Positions 1 through 7,538 of a DNA stretch of 64,000 bases are shown here, piece by piece; the stretch's first letter is position 1, and every line of letters begins with the position of its first letter. A program made the translations under genes and the position numbers. The notes beneath the pieces are model-generated. The model saw only the letters and a program-made list of their open reading frames with translations. It had not been told where the DNA came from and ran no database searches. Origin of the DNA: Bradyrhizobium sp. (GTDB lineage: Bacteria; Pseudomonadota; Alphaproteobacteria; Rhizobiales; Xanthobacteraceae); assembly GCF_030654605.1 (NCBI RefSeq), contig NZ_JAURXB010000023.1:36351-100350 (forward strand), given 5' to 3'.

Positions 1-1325
1 GCGCGGGTGCCGTAGGCATGCGCCAGCCGGCTGGCATGGGCGGAGGCGAGGAAGGGATAGTTGCGGATCAGTTCGGCCGTCATGGCCGCGACCGCCGAGA
101 CGTCCATGTCGCCGCCGGGCAGCGGCGATTTCGCGGTCCAGCCTTCTTTGGCTTTGGCGCTGCGCAAATATGGCGAAAGGCGTTCCAGCGCCTCCTCGGC
201 GAGGCGGCGGAAAGTAGTGATCTTGCCGCCATAGATCGACAGCATCGGCGCCCCGCCGGGGGTGTCGAGTTCGAACACATAATCGCGGGTGGCGGCCTTG
301 GCTTCGCTTGCGCCGTCGTCATAGAGCGGACGCACGCCGGCATAGGTCCAGACCACGTCTTCCGGATTGACCGGCTGCGCCAGATATTCGCTGACGGAGT
401 CGCACAGATATTCGATCTCCTCGGTCGAGGCCTTCACTTTTGCAGGATCGCCGTCGAAATCGCGATCGGTGGTGCCAATCAGCGTAAAGTCGTCCTGATA
501 GGGAATGACGAACACGATGCGGCCGTCGCTGTTCTGGAACATGTAGGCGCGGTCGTGGGCGTAGAGTTTGCGCACCACGATGTGGGAGCCCTGCACCAGC
601 CGCACCTTGGCGCGCGCGTTGACGCCGGCGCCCGATCGCAGGACATTCTCGACCCAGGGGCCGCCGGCATTGACGAGCGCGCGGGCCTTGATCGTCGAGC
701 GGGTACCATCGGATGTGTCCTCGACCGTGACCTGCCAGATGCCGTCCACTTGCCGGATTTCGACGGCGCGGGTGCGGGTGCGGATCTCGGCGCCGCGGTC
801 GGCCGCGTCGCGCGCGGTGAGCACCACGAGGCGCGCGTCGTCGACGAAGCAGTCGGAATATTCGAAGGCCTTGGTGTAGCGGTTGGGAACCAAGGGTTTG
901 CCCACCTCATCCCGGGTCAGATCGACCGAGCGCGTCGGCGGCAGCAAATGCCGGCCGCCGATGTGATCGTAGAGAAACAACCCTAAACGTAACAGCCAGG
1001 CCGGGCGCAACCCGGAATGGTGCGGCAAAACGAAACGCAGGGGCCGGATGATGTGGGGCGCGATCTGCCAGAGGATTTCGCGCTCGATCAGCGCCTCGCG
1101 CACCAGACGAAACTCGTAATATTCGAGGTAGCGCAGGCCGCCATGTACCAGCTTGGTCGACCAGGACGACGTCCCGCTGGCCAAGTCATTCATTTCGCAG
1201 AGAAAAACGGAATTTCCCCGGCCCGCCGCATCGCGCGCGATGCCGCAGCCATTGATGCCGCCGCCGATGATCGCGAGGTCGAAAATCTTGTCCAAAAGGC
1301 GCTTCCCCGACGCTCGCCCATTCAT
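1..1325 (-). CDS. glpD: Glycerol-3-phosphate dehydrogenase, C-terminus cut by window edge
   Basis: FAD-dependent oxidation of sn-glycerol 3-phosphate to dihydroxyacetone phosphate, feeding electrons to quinone at the inner membrane. The reading frame on the minus strand is absent from the ORF track because it runs off the window; about 441 of the roughly 500 residues usual for GlpD are present. The N-terminus carries the dinucleotide-binding motif DLAIIGGGINGCGIARDAAGRG, followed by LASGTSSWSTKLVHGGLRYLEYYEFRLVREAL, which is diagnostic of GlpD. Start is uncertain: ATG at 1325 has no visible Shine-Dalgarno, while TTG at 1295 (giving LDKIFDLAIIGGG, a family-like length) is preceded by GGGGAAG. 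It lies just downstream of a DeoR/GlpR gene on the same strand, with TTTCG repeats between them. Confidence 0.93.
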   Translation of the reverse strand, partial: MNGRASGKRLLDKIFDLAIIGGGINGCGIARDAAGRGNSVFLCEMNDLASGTSSWSTKLVHGGLRYLEYYEFRLVREALIEREILWQIAPHIIRPLRFVLPHHSGLRPAWLLRLGLFLYDHIGGRHLLPPTRSVDLTRDEVGKPLVPNRYTKAFEYSDCFVDDARLVVLTARDAADRGAEIRTRTRAVEIRQVDGIWQVTVEDTSDGTRSTIKARALVNAGGPWVENVLRSGAGVNARAKVRLVQGSHIVVRKLYAHDRAYMFQNSDGRIVFVIPYQDDFTLIGTTDRDFDGDPAKVKASTEEIEYLCDSVSEYLAQPVNPEDVVWTYAGVRPLYDDGASEAKAATRDYVFELDTPGGAPMLSIYGGKITTFRRLAEEALERLSPYLRSAKAKEGWTAKSPLPGGDMDVSAVAAMTAELIRNYPFLASAHASRLAHAYGTR

Positions 1326-1350
1326 TTCGGCGATTTCGCTTTCGTTTTCG
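1325..1350. promoter_or_regulatory. Candidate GlpR operator: TTTCG direct repeats before glpD
   Basis: TTTCG occurs at 1325, 1334, 1340 and 1346 on the plus strand, the last three at an exact 6-bp period. Short direct TTTCG-type repeats are a known operator style for DeoR-family regulators. The position directly upstream of glpD, and overlapping the ATG at 1325, fits repression by the neighbouring GlpR-like protein. The assignment is inferred from sequence and position only. Confidence 0.45.
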
Positions 1351-1556
1351 AATAAATCACAACCAAATGTGAAAGCAAGTGAAAAGGGCAAGTGAAAAGG
1401 GGATGTGGCAGCGCGATCGGCTTGCCCTTCGAGACGCGCGGCCAACAGGCCGCTCCTCGGGTTGAGGCCGGACTTTCTGGGAGGTCGGATCGCTGCGACC
1501 TCCTCACAACTCGTCGTGCCCGGGCTTGTCCCGGTCATGACGAAACCATGGATGGC

Positions 1557-2414
1557 TTAACGCAGCCGCGTCACGGTCGACGGCGGCTCAACCCCGGGCT
1601 CGTCGAGATCGGCTGCCGGGTTCGGCATCGCCTCGATTACCTCGATGCCTCGGCTGTGGCAGATGCTGGCGATCCCCGCCGGCAAGGCCGCGTCGGTCAC
1701 AAAAGTCTGGATCTGGCTGAGATGGGCGATGCGAACCGGCGCGCTGCGGCGGAGTTTGGTCGAGTCGGCGACCAGCATCACGCTGCGAGCGTTGGCGATG
1801 ATGGCTTGCGCCGCCTGCACTTCGCGATAGTCGAAATCCAATAGCGCGCCCTCCTCGTCGATCGCGGAGGCGCCGATGATGGCGTAGTCGACCTTGAACT
1901 GGCCGATCAGGCTGATCGCGGTCGAGCCGATCACCGCGCCATCGGCGCGGCGCACCGCGCCACCGGCGACGATCACCTCGATGCGCGGATGCGGATACAG
2001 CAGCATCGCGACATTGAGGTTGTTGGTGATGACCAGCAGGTCCTGGTGCGAAGTCAGGGCGCTCGCGACCTCTTCGGTCGTAGTGCCGATGTTGATGAAG
2101 AGCGAGCAGCCGTTCGGTATCTGCGCCGCGGCGGCCGCCCCGATCGCCTTCTTCTCCTCGGCGGCGACGAAGCGGCGGGCTTCATAGGCGAGGTTTTCGA
2201 CGCCGGAGGCGATAATGGCGCCACCGTGGATCCGGGTCAGCGAGCGGTGGTCGCAGAGATCGTTGAGATCCTTGCGGATGGTCTGCGCCGAGACCTCGAA
2301 ACGGCGGGCGAGGTCGTCCACCATCACCCGGCCGAAGGCACGGGCGATATTGAGAATTTCGGATTGGCGGTGGGTCAGGCCGGTCACGGGGCACCTCGGG
2401 GCAGCAGCCTCCAT
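1557..2414 (-). CDS. glpR: DeoR/GlpR-family transcriptional repressor
   Basis: The DeoR-type winged helix is near residues 12-60 (LTHRQSEILNIARAFGRVMVDDLARRFEVSAQTIRKDLNDL...IHGGAI). It is followed by a DeoRC sugar-phosphate-binding domain with the typical NIGTTTEEVA, GGAVRRADGAVIG and MLVADSTKLRR segments. About 285 aa from the internal ATG at 2414; the nine residues the ORF track adds upstream (MTRCRNRRT) are not family-like. It lies immediately upstream of glpD on the same strand, so glycerol 3-phosphate is the likely inducer and glpD the likely target. The glpR assignment rests on the domain and on this context; other DeoR sub-specificities cannot be excluded. Confidence 0.88.
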   Translation of the reverse strand: MEAAAPRCPVTGLTHRQSEILNIARAFGRVMVDDLARRFEVSAQTIRKDLNDLCDHRSLTRIHGGAIIASGVENLAYEARRFVAAEEKKAIGAAAAAQIPNGCSLFINIGTTTEEVASALTSHQDLLVITNNLNVAMLLYPHPRIEVIVAGGAVRRADGAVIGSTAISLIGQFKVDYAIIGASAIDEEGALLDFDYREVQAAQAIIANARSVMLVADSTKLRRSAPVRIAHLSQIQTFVTDAALPAGIASICHSRGIEVIEAMPNPAADLDEPGVEPPSTVTRLR

Positions 2415-2494
2415 GGTGCGGCGGTTCCGGCAGCGGGTCAACGCAGCAGATCGGTTGCGCTCCCGCGATGCCGGTTACGGTTACGGTTACCAGC

Positions 2495-2683
2495 CTAGGC
2501 GGCGATCCGCCCGCCCTCCAGCAGAAGCCGCGCCGCCCGTTCGGCCTCGCGCGCGTTGCGGAAGAGCCGGCCTTCCAGCGGATTGAAACGGTGGGTGGCG
2601 GCGAAGAAGCGGTAGCCCCTGGGATCGCGCACGACGATTCCGGCCGCCTGGGATCCGACCTCGATGATGTAGGTGTCCGACAC
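2495..2683 (-). CDS. Small conserved hypothetical protein (62 aa), likely stress-induced
   Basis: A compact soluble protein, MSDTYIIEVGSQAAGIVVRDPRGYRFFAATHRFNPLEGRLFRNAREAERAA..., with alternating hydrophobic residues suggesting a small beta-rich fold followed by one helix. No function is recognised. The start is GTG at 2683, with a GAGGG Shine-Dalgarno about 10 nt upstream. A match to the EcfG promoter consensus (GGAAC, 17 nt, GTT) sits on the same strand, with the GTT 33 nt before the start codon. The neighbours are the glpR gene downstream and a divergent glycine-zipper protein. The promoter match suggests general-stress-response control. Confidence 0.75.
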   Translation of the reverse strand: MSDTYIIEVGSQAAGIVVRDPRGYRFFAATHRFNPLEGRLFRNAREAERAARLLLEGGRIAA

Positions 2684-2715
2684 TTGCTTCAGCCCTCATT
2701 CCAGTCCGGGCAAAT

Positions 2716-2740
2716 AACCGCGACGGCGCTGAAATGTTCC
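2716..2740 (-). promoter_or_regulatory. EcfG-type (general stress sigma) promoter candidate
   Basis: Read on the minus strand this is GGAAC, 17 nt, GTT, an exact match to the alphaproteobacterial EcfG consensus. The -10 element lies about 33 nt upstream of the GTG start of the 62-aa gene, a natural promoter distance. Confidence 0.6.
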
Positions 2741-2828
2741 TGGGGCGAGGCGGCCCCTTGACCGGCGCCACGGCTGGCCGCAATGCTGGCTGCGAGGGTG
2801 ACTCGATCAAACCGGCTGGAGAATGTAC

Positions 2829-3278
2829 ATGATCACGAAATTCGCAGCTATGACGCTGCTCGCACTGGCGGTTGGCGCTCCCGCCCAACAGGCGGCGGCG
2901 CAGGAAAGCACGCTCGGCGGCGCGCTGTTCGGCGGCGTGGCCGGCGCCATTGTCGGCGGCGCGATCGGCGGCAATAGCGGCGCAGCGGCAGGTGCGGTGC
3001 TGGGCGCCGCCACGGGGGCCGCGATCGGCGCCCAGGGCGAACCGCGGCCCGGCGGCTACCGCTATTACCAGAACGGCTGCTACGTGCAGCAGGGCGACGG
3101 TTCCTGGGTCGGGGTTTCCCCGCGCTACTGCCAGACGGTGCAATACGCCCCCCGGGAGCAATACGCCCCGCGGCAGCGGTATTACGACGAGGCGCCGGCT
3201 TGCACGCGCTACCGCTCCTATAATCCGCGCACCGGCACCTTTATTGGCCGCGACGGCTATGAGCGTCCCTGCCCGTAG
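2829..3278 (+). CDS. Secreted glycine-zipper protein
   Basis: The N-terminal signal peptide (MITKFAAMTLLALAVGAPAQQAAAQ) is followed by a glycine-zipper segment, LGGALFGGVAGAIVGGAIGGNSGAAAGAVLGAATGAAIG, a membrane-inserting GxxxG repeat found in envelope proteins. The C-terminal region is rich in Tyr, Arg and Pro with four Cys (NGCYVQQ, RYCQTV, ACTRYR, RPCP), which may form disulfides in the periplasm. ATG at 2829 is preferred over 2823 because GGAG lies 7 nt upstream of it. It is transcribed divergently from the 62-aa stress gene. Role unknown; probably an envelope or outer-membrane-associated protein. Confidence 0.8.
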   Translation: MITKFAAMTLLALAVGAPAQQAAAQESTLGGALFGGVAGAIVGGAIGGNSGAAAGAVLGAATGAAIGAQGEPRPGGYRYYQNGCYVQQGDGSWVGVSPRYCQTVQYAPREQYAPRQRYYDEAPACTRYRSYNPRTGTFIGRDGYERPCP

Positions 3279-3291
3279 GGCACGACGCGCT

Positions 3292-3323
3292 CACCTCTCC
3301 CCGCCGCTTCGCGGGGCGAGGTG
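3292..3323. terminator. Hairpin between convergent genes
   Basis: CACCTCTCCCCGC and GCGGGGCGAGGTG pair around a CGCTTC loop with one mismatch. It lies 13 nt after the glycine-zipper stop and 11 nt from the stop of the convergent serine hydrolase. It could terminate both transcripts or be one of the short palindromic repeats of this genome; there is no T-run on either side. Confidence 0.45.
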
Positions 3324-3334
3324 CTCGCGCCGCA

Positions 3335-4552
3335 TCAGGCTCCGCGCTTGACCGCCTCGTAGGCCAGCCGCTTGAACTCGATGGCGAAGGGATGGAAAAA
3401 CGCCATTTGGCGCTGCGTCATCAACAGGCCGGCGACGCCGGTTTTGGGCGAAATCCACCATTGCGTGCCGGCCACGCCGCCCCACCAGAATTCGCCGCGG
3501 GAATCCGCGTGGTCGTACGGTGCAGGCTGCACCGTCATCGCTCCCGCCAGCCCGTAGCCCTTGCCCACCAGCGCTCCCGTCATCGGGAAACGCATCCAGA
3601 CCCCGTCAGGCAGCTGATTGGTCATCATCTGGGCAATCGTTTCCGGTTTCAGCAGGGTCGGCCCGCCCGGGAGCAGGCTCCGAATGAGCGCCACCATGTC
3701 CGGCAAGGTCGACACCAGACCACCGCCGCCACTCAACCTCGGCCACGGGCGCACGAAGGCTCCGGGCCAGGGCGAGTTATCGGTACGGGTCAGCCCCGGC
3801 TTCATTGGGTCCATCAGGTCGGCCCCGACATAATAGGCAGCGAGCCGACTGTGGTCCTTTTCCGGCACCGCGAAGGCGGTGTCCACCATGCCGAGCGGAT
3901 CGAAAATCCGCTGCTGGATGAACCTGTCGAACGGCACTCCGCTGACGACTTCCACCAGCCGCCCCACCACGTCGGTGGCCACCGAATACTCCCATGACAT
4001 GCCGGGATGATAGACCAGCGGCAAGTCCGCCAGCGTGTCGATCATATCGGCCAGCGGCGTCGTCGGATTGAGCACCTTGCGTTCCTGATACGCCTTGAAC
4101 ATCACGGACCCCGGATCGAACAGGCCGTAGCTCAGCCCCGAACTGTGGCTCAGCAACTGGCGAATGGTGATCGATCCCCTTGCCGGCTCGGTATCTTCAA
4201 GCGATGTCGCACCCGGGCGCAGCACCCTACGGTTGCCAAGTTGCGGAATGTACTTCTCGATCGCGTCGTCGAGCTGGAAGCGGCCTTGCTCGAACAGCAA
4301 TAGTGCTGCGCAGGAGGTAATCAGCTTGGTATTGGAGAACACCCGGAACAGATGATCTGATCGCAACGGGACCCGCGCTTCCTTATCGGCCCATCCCACA
4401 CAATTCACATCGACCAGATCCCGGCCGACCAGCACCGCGGACGACACCCCGGGCAGGATGTTGCCGTCGACCAGCCGGCGCATGGCGGCATGGGTCGCCC
4501 CGAAGTCGTAGCCGGCCGCCGTCACTTGCATGTCCTGCATGGTCGCTTCCAT
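3335..4552 (-). CDS. Class C beta-lactamase-family serine hydrolase
   Basis: About 405 aa from MEATMQDMQVTAAGYDF (ATG at 4552). The SxxK nucleophile motif is FSNTK (RVFSNTKLITSCAALLLF), the YxN-equivalent tyrosine is in WEYSVATDVVGRLVEVVSG, and WWGGVAGTQWW corresponds to the KTG/HGG-type third motif. No signal peptide is seen, so this is more likely a cytoplasmic esterase or peptidase-like hydrolase (EstB/LACTB group) than a periplasmic beta-lactamase. The ORF track start (4813) runs into the divergent acyl-CoA ligase gene and is not used. Substrate unknown. Confidence 0.88.
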   Translation of the reverse strand: MEATMQDMQVTAAGYDFGATHAAMRRLVDGNILPGVSSAVLVGRDLVDVNCVGWADKEARVPLRSDHLFRVFSNTKLITSCAALLLFEQGRFQLDDAIEKYIPQLGNRRVLRPGATSLEDTEPARGSITIRQLLSHSSGLSYGLFDPGSVMFKAYQERKVLNPTTPLADMIDTLADLPLVYHPGMSWEYSVATDVVGRLVEVVSGVPFDRFIQQRIFDPLGMVDTAFAVPEKDHSRLAAYYVGADLMDPMKPGLTRTDNSPWPGAFVRPWPRLSGGGGLVSTLPDMVALIRSLLPGGPTLLKPETIAQMMTNQLPDGVWMRFPMTGALVGKGYGLAGAMTVQPAPYDHADSRGEFWWGGVAGTQWWISPKTGVAGLLMTQRQMAFFHPFAIEFKRLAYEAVKRGA

Positions 4553-4739
4553 TTTCACTCCCGTCGGGCGCGTTGCGTTCGCGCGGTTCTCTGCCCGCAC
4601 TATCAGCGGACCAAACAGCGCGTCAATCGCCGCCGGCAAGATAAAGCCTGAAGAATCTCTTGCGATACGGCTGCAACGGCCAACGCCGAATGCCATAGTG
4701 GAATCAATCGCCGGCGAAGACCGGCACCGGAGGCGACCC

Positions 4740-6362
4740 ATGACCTTGATCAAATCGGCTTTGACGGAATCCCGGGTGGCGGGACCGACCACTCCCGCCG
4801 TGCGCGACATCACGCTCGGCCGCTTGCTCGAACAGGCCGCGAGGTCTGCACCGGACCGGATCGCCTTGATCGCAGGCGTCCCCGATCCGGCGCTGCGGCG
4901 CCAGTGGACCTATTCCGAACTCTACGCCGAGGCGCAACGCACCGCGCGCGCCTTGCTCAGCCGCTTCAAGCCGGGCGAGCGGATCGCGGTCTGGGCGCAG
5001 AACCTGCCCGAATGGATCATGCTGGAATTCGGCGCTGGCCTGGCCGGCATGGTGTTGGTCACCGTCAATCCAGGTTTCAGATCCAACGAAGTCGAATATG
5101 TGCTGAAGCAATCCCGCTCGGCCGGTGTGTTCGTGGTCAATGCCTTCCGCGGCAATCCGATGCTTCAGACCGTGCGCGAGGTCGCGCCGCGTTGCCCGGA
5201 GCTACGCGAGATCGTCTGCTTCGACGACTGGGCGGCCTTCATCGCCGCCGGTGACGACACCAGCATCGCGCTTCCCGATGTCAAGCCCGGCGATCCCGTG
5301 ATGATCCAGTATACGTCGGGCACCACGGGCTTTCCGAAAGGCGCGCTGCTGCATCATCGTGGCCTCGCCAACAACGGCGCCGACACGGCCGACCGCATGG
5401 GAATCGACCCGGGCGACGTCTTCATCACCACCATGCCGCTGTTCCACACCGGCGGCTGCGTCTGCTGCGTGCTCGGCGCGGTGTCCAAGGCGGCCACGCA
5501 GGTGCTGCTGGAGGCGTTCGAGCCGGGGCTCGTGCTGGAAATGTTCCAGACCTATCGCGGCAACGCGATGGTCGGCGTACCGACCATGCTGGTGGCGATG
5601 CTGGAGCATCCTTCGTTTGCATCGACCGATCTCTCGTCGGTCAAGGCGATCTGTTCCGGTGGCTCGACCGTGCCGGCAGCACTCGTTGCATTGTTCGAAC
5701 AGAAATTGGGCGCACCGTTCACCATCGTGTTCGGGCAAACCGAATGCTCGCCGGTGGCCGCCCAGACCAGGACCACCGACACGATCGAAGACAAGGCCTC
5801 TACCATCGGCCTGCCGCTGCCCAACATGGAGACCAAGATCGTCAATCCCGACACCGGCAAGACGGTACCGATCGGGGAGATCGGCGAGTTCTGCACCCGC
5901 GGCTATCACATCATGCTGGGCTATTTCGAAATGCCCGAGGCGACCGCCGCCGCGATCGATTCCGAGGGCTGGCTGCACACCGGCGATCTCTGCGCGATGG
6001 ACGCGCGCGGCTATTGCACCGTCGAGGGGCGGCTGAAGGACATGATCATCCGCGGCGGCGAGAATATCTATCCGCGCGAGCTCGAGGAATTGCTGTTTCG
6101 TCACCCCAAGGTCGGCGAGGTCGCAGTGGTCGGGCTACCGCACGAAAAATGGGGCGAGGAGGTCGCCGCCTTCATCCGTCCGGCGCCCGGCGCCGTCATC
6201 GATGCCGAAGAACTGTCGGCCTATATGCGCGCCTCGCTGGCCCATCACAAGACGCCGCGGCACTGGTTCGTGGTCGAGGCTTTTCCGCTGACCGGATCGG
6301 GGAAGATTCAGAAATTCAAGCTGCGCGAAATTTGGGCCAAGGGGGAGATGCAGGCGTTATGA
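4740..6362 (+). CDS. Fatty-acyl-CoA synthetase (AMP-binding)
   Basis: A 540-aa acyl-activating enzyme that forms acyl-AMP and then acyl-CoA from a carboxylic acid, ATP and CoA. It has the P-loop-like YTSGTTGFPKG, the adenylate core TGDL and GENIYPRELEE, and the C-terminal catalytic lysine region GSGKIQKFKLRE. The start MTLIKSALTESRV is chosen because GGAGG lies 6 nt upstream; the 70 extra residues in the ORF track are Arg-rich and overlap the divergent hydrolase. Substrate is probably a medium- or long-chain acid. The nearby fad operon is on the opposite strand, so they may share substrates but not a transcript. Confidence 0.92.
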   Translation: MTLIKSALTESRVAGPTTPAVRDITLGRLLEQAARSAPDRIALIAGVPDPALRRQWTYSELYAEAQRTARALLSRFKPGERIAVWAQNLPEWIMLEFGAGLAGMVLVTVNPGFRSNEVEYVLKQSRSAGVFVVNAFRGNPMLQTVREVAPRCPELREIVCFDDWAAFIAAGDDTSIALPDVKPGDPVMIQYTSGTTGFPKGALLHHRGLANNGADTADRMGIDPGDVFITTMPLFHTGGCVCCVLGAVSKAATQVLLEAFEPGLVLEMFQTYRGNAMVGVPTMLVAMLEHPSFASTDLSSVKAICSGGSTVPAALVALFEQKLGAPFTIVFGQTECSPVAAQTRTTDTIEDKASTIGLPLPNMETKIVNPDTGKTVPIGEIGEFCTRGYHIMLGYFEMPEATAAAIDSEGWLHTGDLCAMDARGYCTVEGRLKDMIIRGGENIYPRELEELLFRHPKVGEVAVVGLPHEKWGEEVAAFIRPAPGAVIDAEELSAYMRASLAHHKTPRHWFVVEAFPLTGSGKIQKFKLREIWAKGEMQAL

Positions 6363-6464
6363 TGCGCCGGGATCCGGCGCGATCTGCATATTTCATGACA
6401 ACAACCTTCGACAGTTTACTCTTCTGCGCATATGTTTGCTCCCGTTGCATAGGAGCGCCTCACC

Positions 6465-7094
6465 ATGAGCACCGCGAGCGACGCCCGTTTCTGGGACCGG
6501 ACTTCACGGAAGTACGCCGCTGCCAAGATTTCGGATCAAGCCGGGTATGAGCGCTCGCTGGAGCGGACCCTTGCCCTGCTGGGACCGGCCGACCGGGTGT
6601 TGGAATTGGGCTGCGGAACAGGGACAACGGCGCTGCGGCTTGCAGGCGGTGTGCAAAGCTATCTTGCGACGGATATCTCCGCTGAAATGATCGCGATTGC
6701 CGAAGAGAAACACGCCGCCCTTCCTGTCCCGGCGCTTGTCTTCCGCACCGCGACCGCAGAGGCGCTGGACGGGCAGTTTGATGCAGTTCTGGTGTTCAAC
6801 TATCTCCATCTGGTCCGCGATTTGCCGGGCACGTTGAACCGCATCCACGCCCTGCTTGCAGCGGATGGCTTGTTCATCTCCAAGACACCCTGCCTCGGGG
6901 ATATGAATCCAGTGATCCGGCTTGCCTTGTTGCCGGCGATGCGCGCGATCGGAAAGGCACCCTATGTCAGCGCCTTCCGGGCGGCGGAGTTGAGCCAGTC
7001 CATATCTGCCGCAGGCTTCGAAATCCTTGCCACGGAGAGCCACGCGACCAAGGGCAAAGACGCCCGTCCCTACATCGTGGCACGCAAACGATAG
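6465..7094 (+). CDS. Class I SAM-dependent methyltransferase
   Basis: 209 aa with the SAM-binding motif I VLELGCGTGTTALRL (about residues 45-60), motif II ATDISAEMIAIAEEK and motif IV FDAVLVFNYLHLVRDL. This is the UbiE/Methyltransf_11-type Rossmann fold. The start is supported by GGAG about 10 nt upstream (ATAGGAGCGCCTCACC). It follows the acyl-CoA ligase by about 100 bp and may be on its own transcript. Methyl acceptor unknown; candidates would be small molecules or lipids. Confidence 0.88.
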   Translation: MSTASDARFWDRTSRKYAAAKISDQAGYERSLERTLALLGPADRVLELGCGTGTTALRLAGGVQSYLATDISAEMIAIAEEKHAALPVPALVFRTATAEALDGQFDAVLVFNYLHLVRDLPGTLNRIHALLAADGLFISKTPCLGDMNPVIRLALLPAMRAIGKAPYVSAFRAAELSQSISAAGFEILATESHATKGKDARPYIVARKR

Positions 7095-7103
7095 GTCCCG
7101 CCC

Positions 7104-7538
7104 TTAGGCCGAAATCGGCGGCTCGTCGCGCTGGATGACCTGCGGCTGGCCGTGATCGTCGATCGAGACATAGGTGAAATTGCCGTCGGTCACCAGGATC
7201 GACTGCATCTCCTTGCGCCGCAGTACCCAGGCTTCGAGGTGGACGGTGATCGAGGTGCGGCCGATCCGGACCAGGTTGGCATGTACCGATACGAGATCGC
7301 CGACGTACACCGCTTTTCGGAAATTCATCGCCTCGATCGCGACCGTCACGGTGCGCGATTTCGCAACCTTGGACGCGAACACGCCGCCGCCGACATCCAT
7401 CTGGCTGAGCAGCCAGCCGCCGAAGATATCGCCATTGGCATTGGTGTCGGCCGGCATCGCCAGCGTGCGGATGCAGAGATCGCCGCGCGGCTCGGTGTCC
7501 GCATTGAGCGGCGCATGACCGGCTTTGGAGTCGGTCAC
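7104..7538 (-). CDS. YciA-family acyl-CoA thioesterase
   Basis: 144-aa hotdog-fold thioesterase hydrolysing acyl-CoA to free acid and CoA. The family signature is clear: NANGDIFGGWLLSQMDVGGGVFASK, then AVYVGDLVSVHANLVRIGRTSITVHLEAW. The start is GTG at 7538, overlapping the stop of the upstream fadJ-like gene as GTGA, so it is translationally coupled to the beta-oxidation operon. It could recycle CoA by releasing stalled acyl intermediates. Confidence 0.92.
   Translation of the reverse strand: MTDSKAGHAPLNADTEPRGDLCIRTLAMPADTNANGDIFGGWLLSQMDVGGGVFASKVAKSRTVTVAIEAMNFRKAVYVGDLVSVHANLVRIGRTSITVHLEAWVLRRKEMQSILVTDGNFTYVSIDDHGQPQVIQRDEPPISA

Noticed and set aside
3335-4813. 492-aa version of the serine hydrolase
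   Set aside because: The N-terminal extension overlaps the divergent acyl-CoA ligase and its ribosome site and lacks family similarity; the start at 4552 is used.
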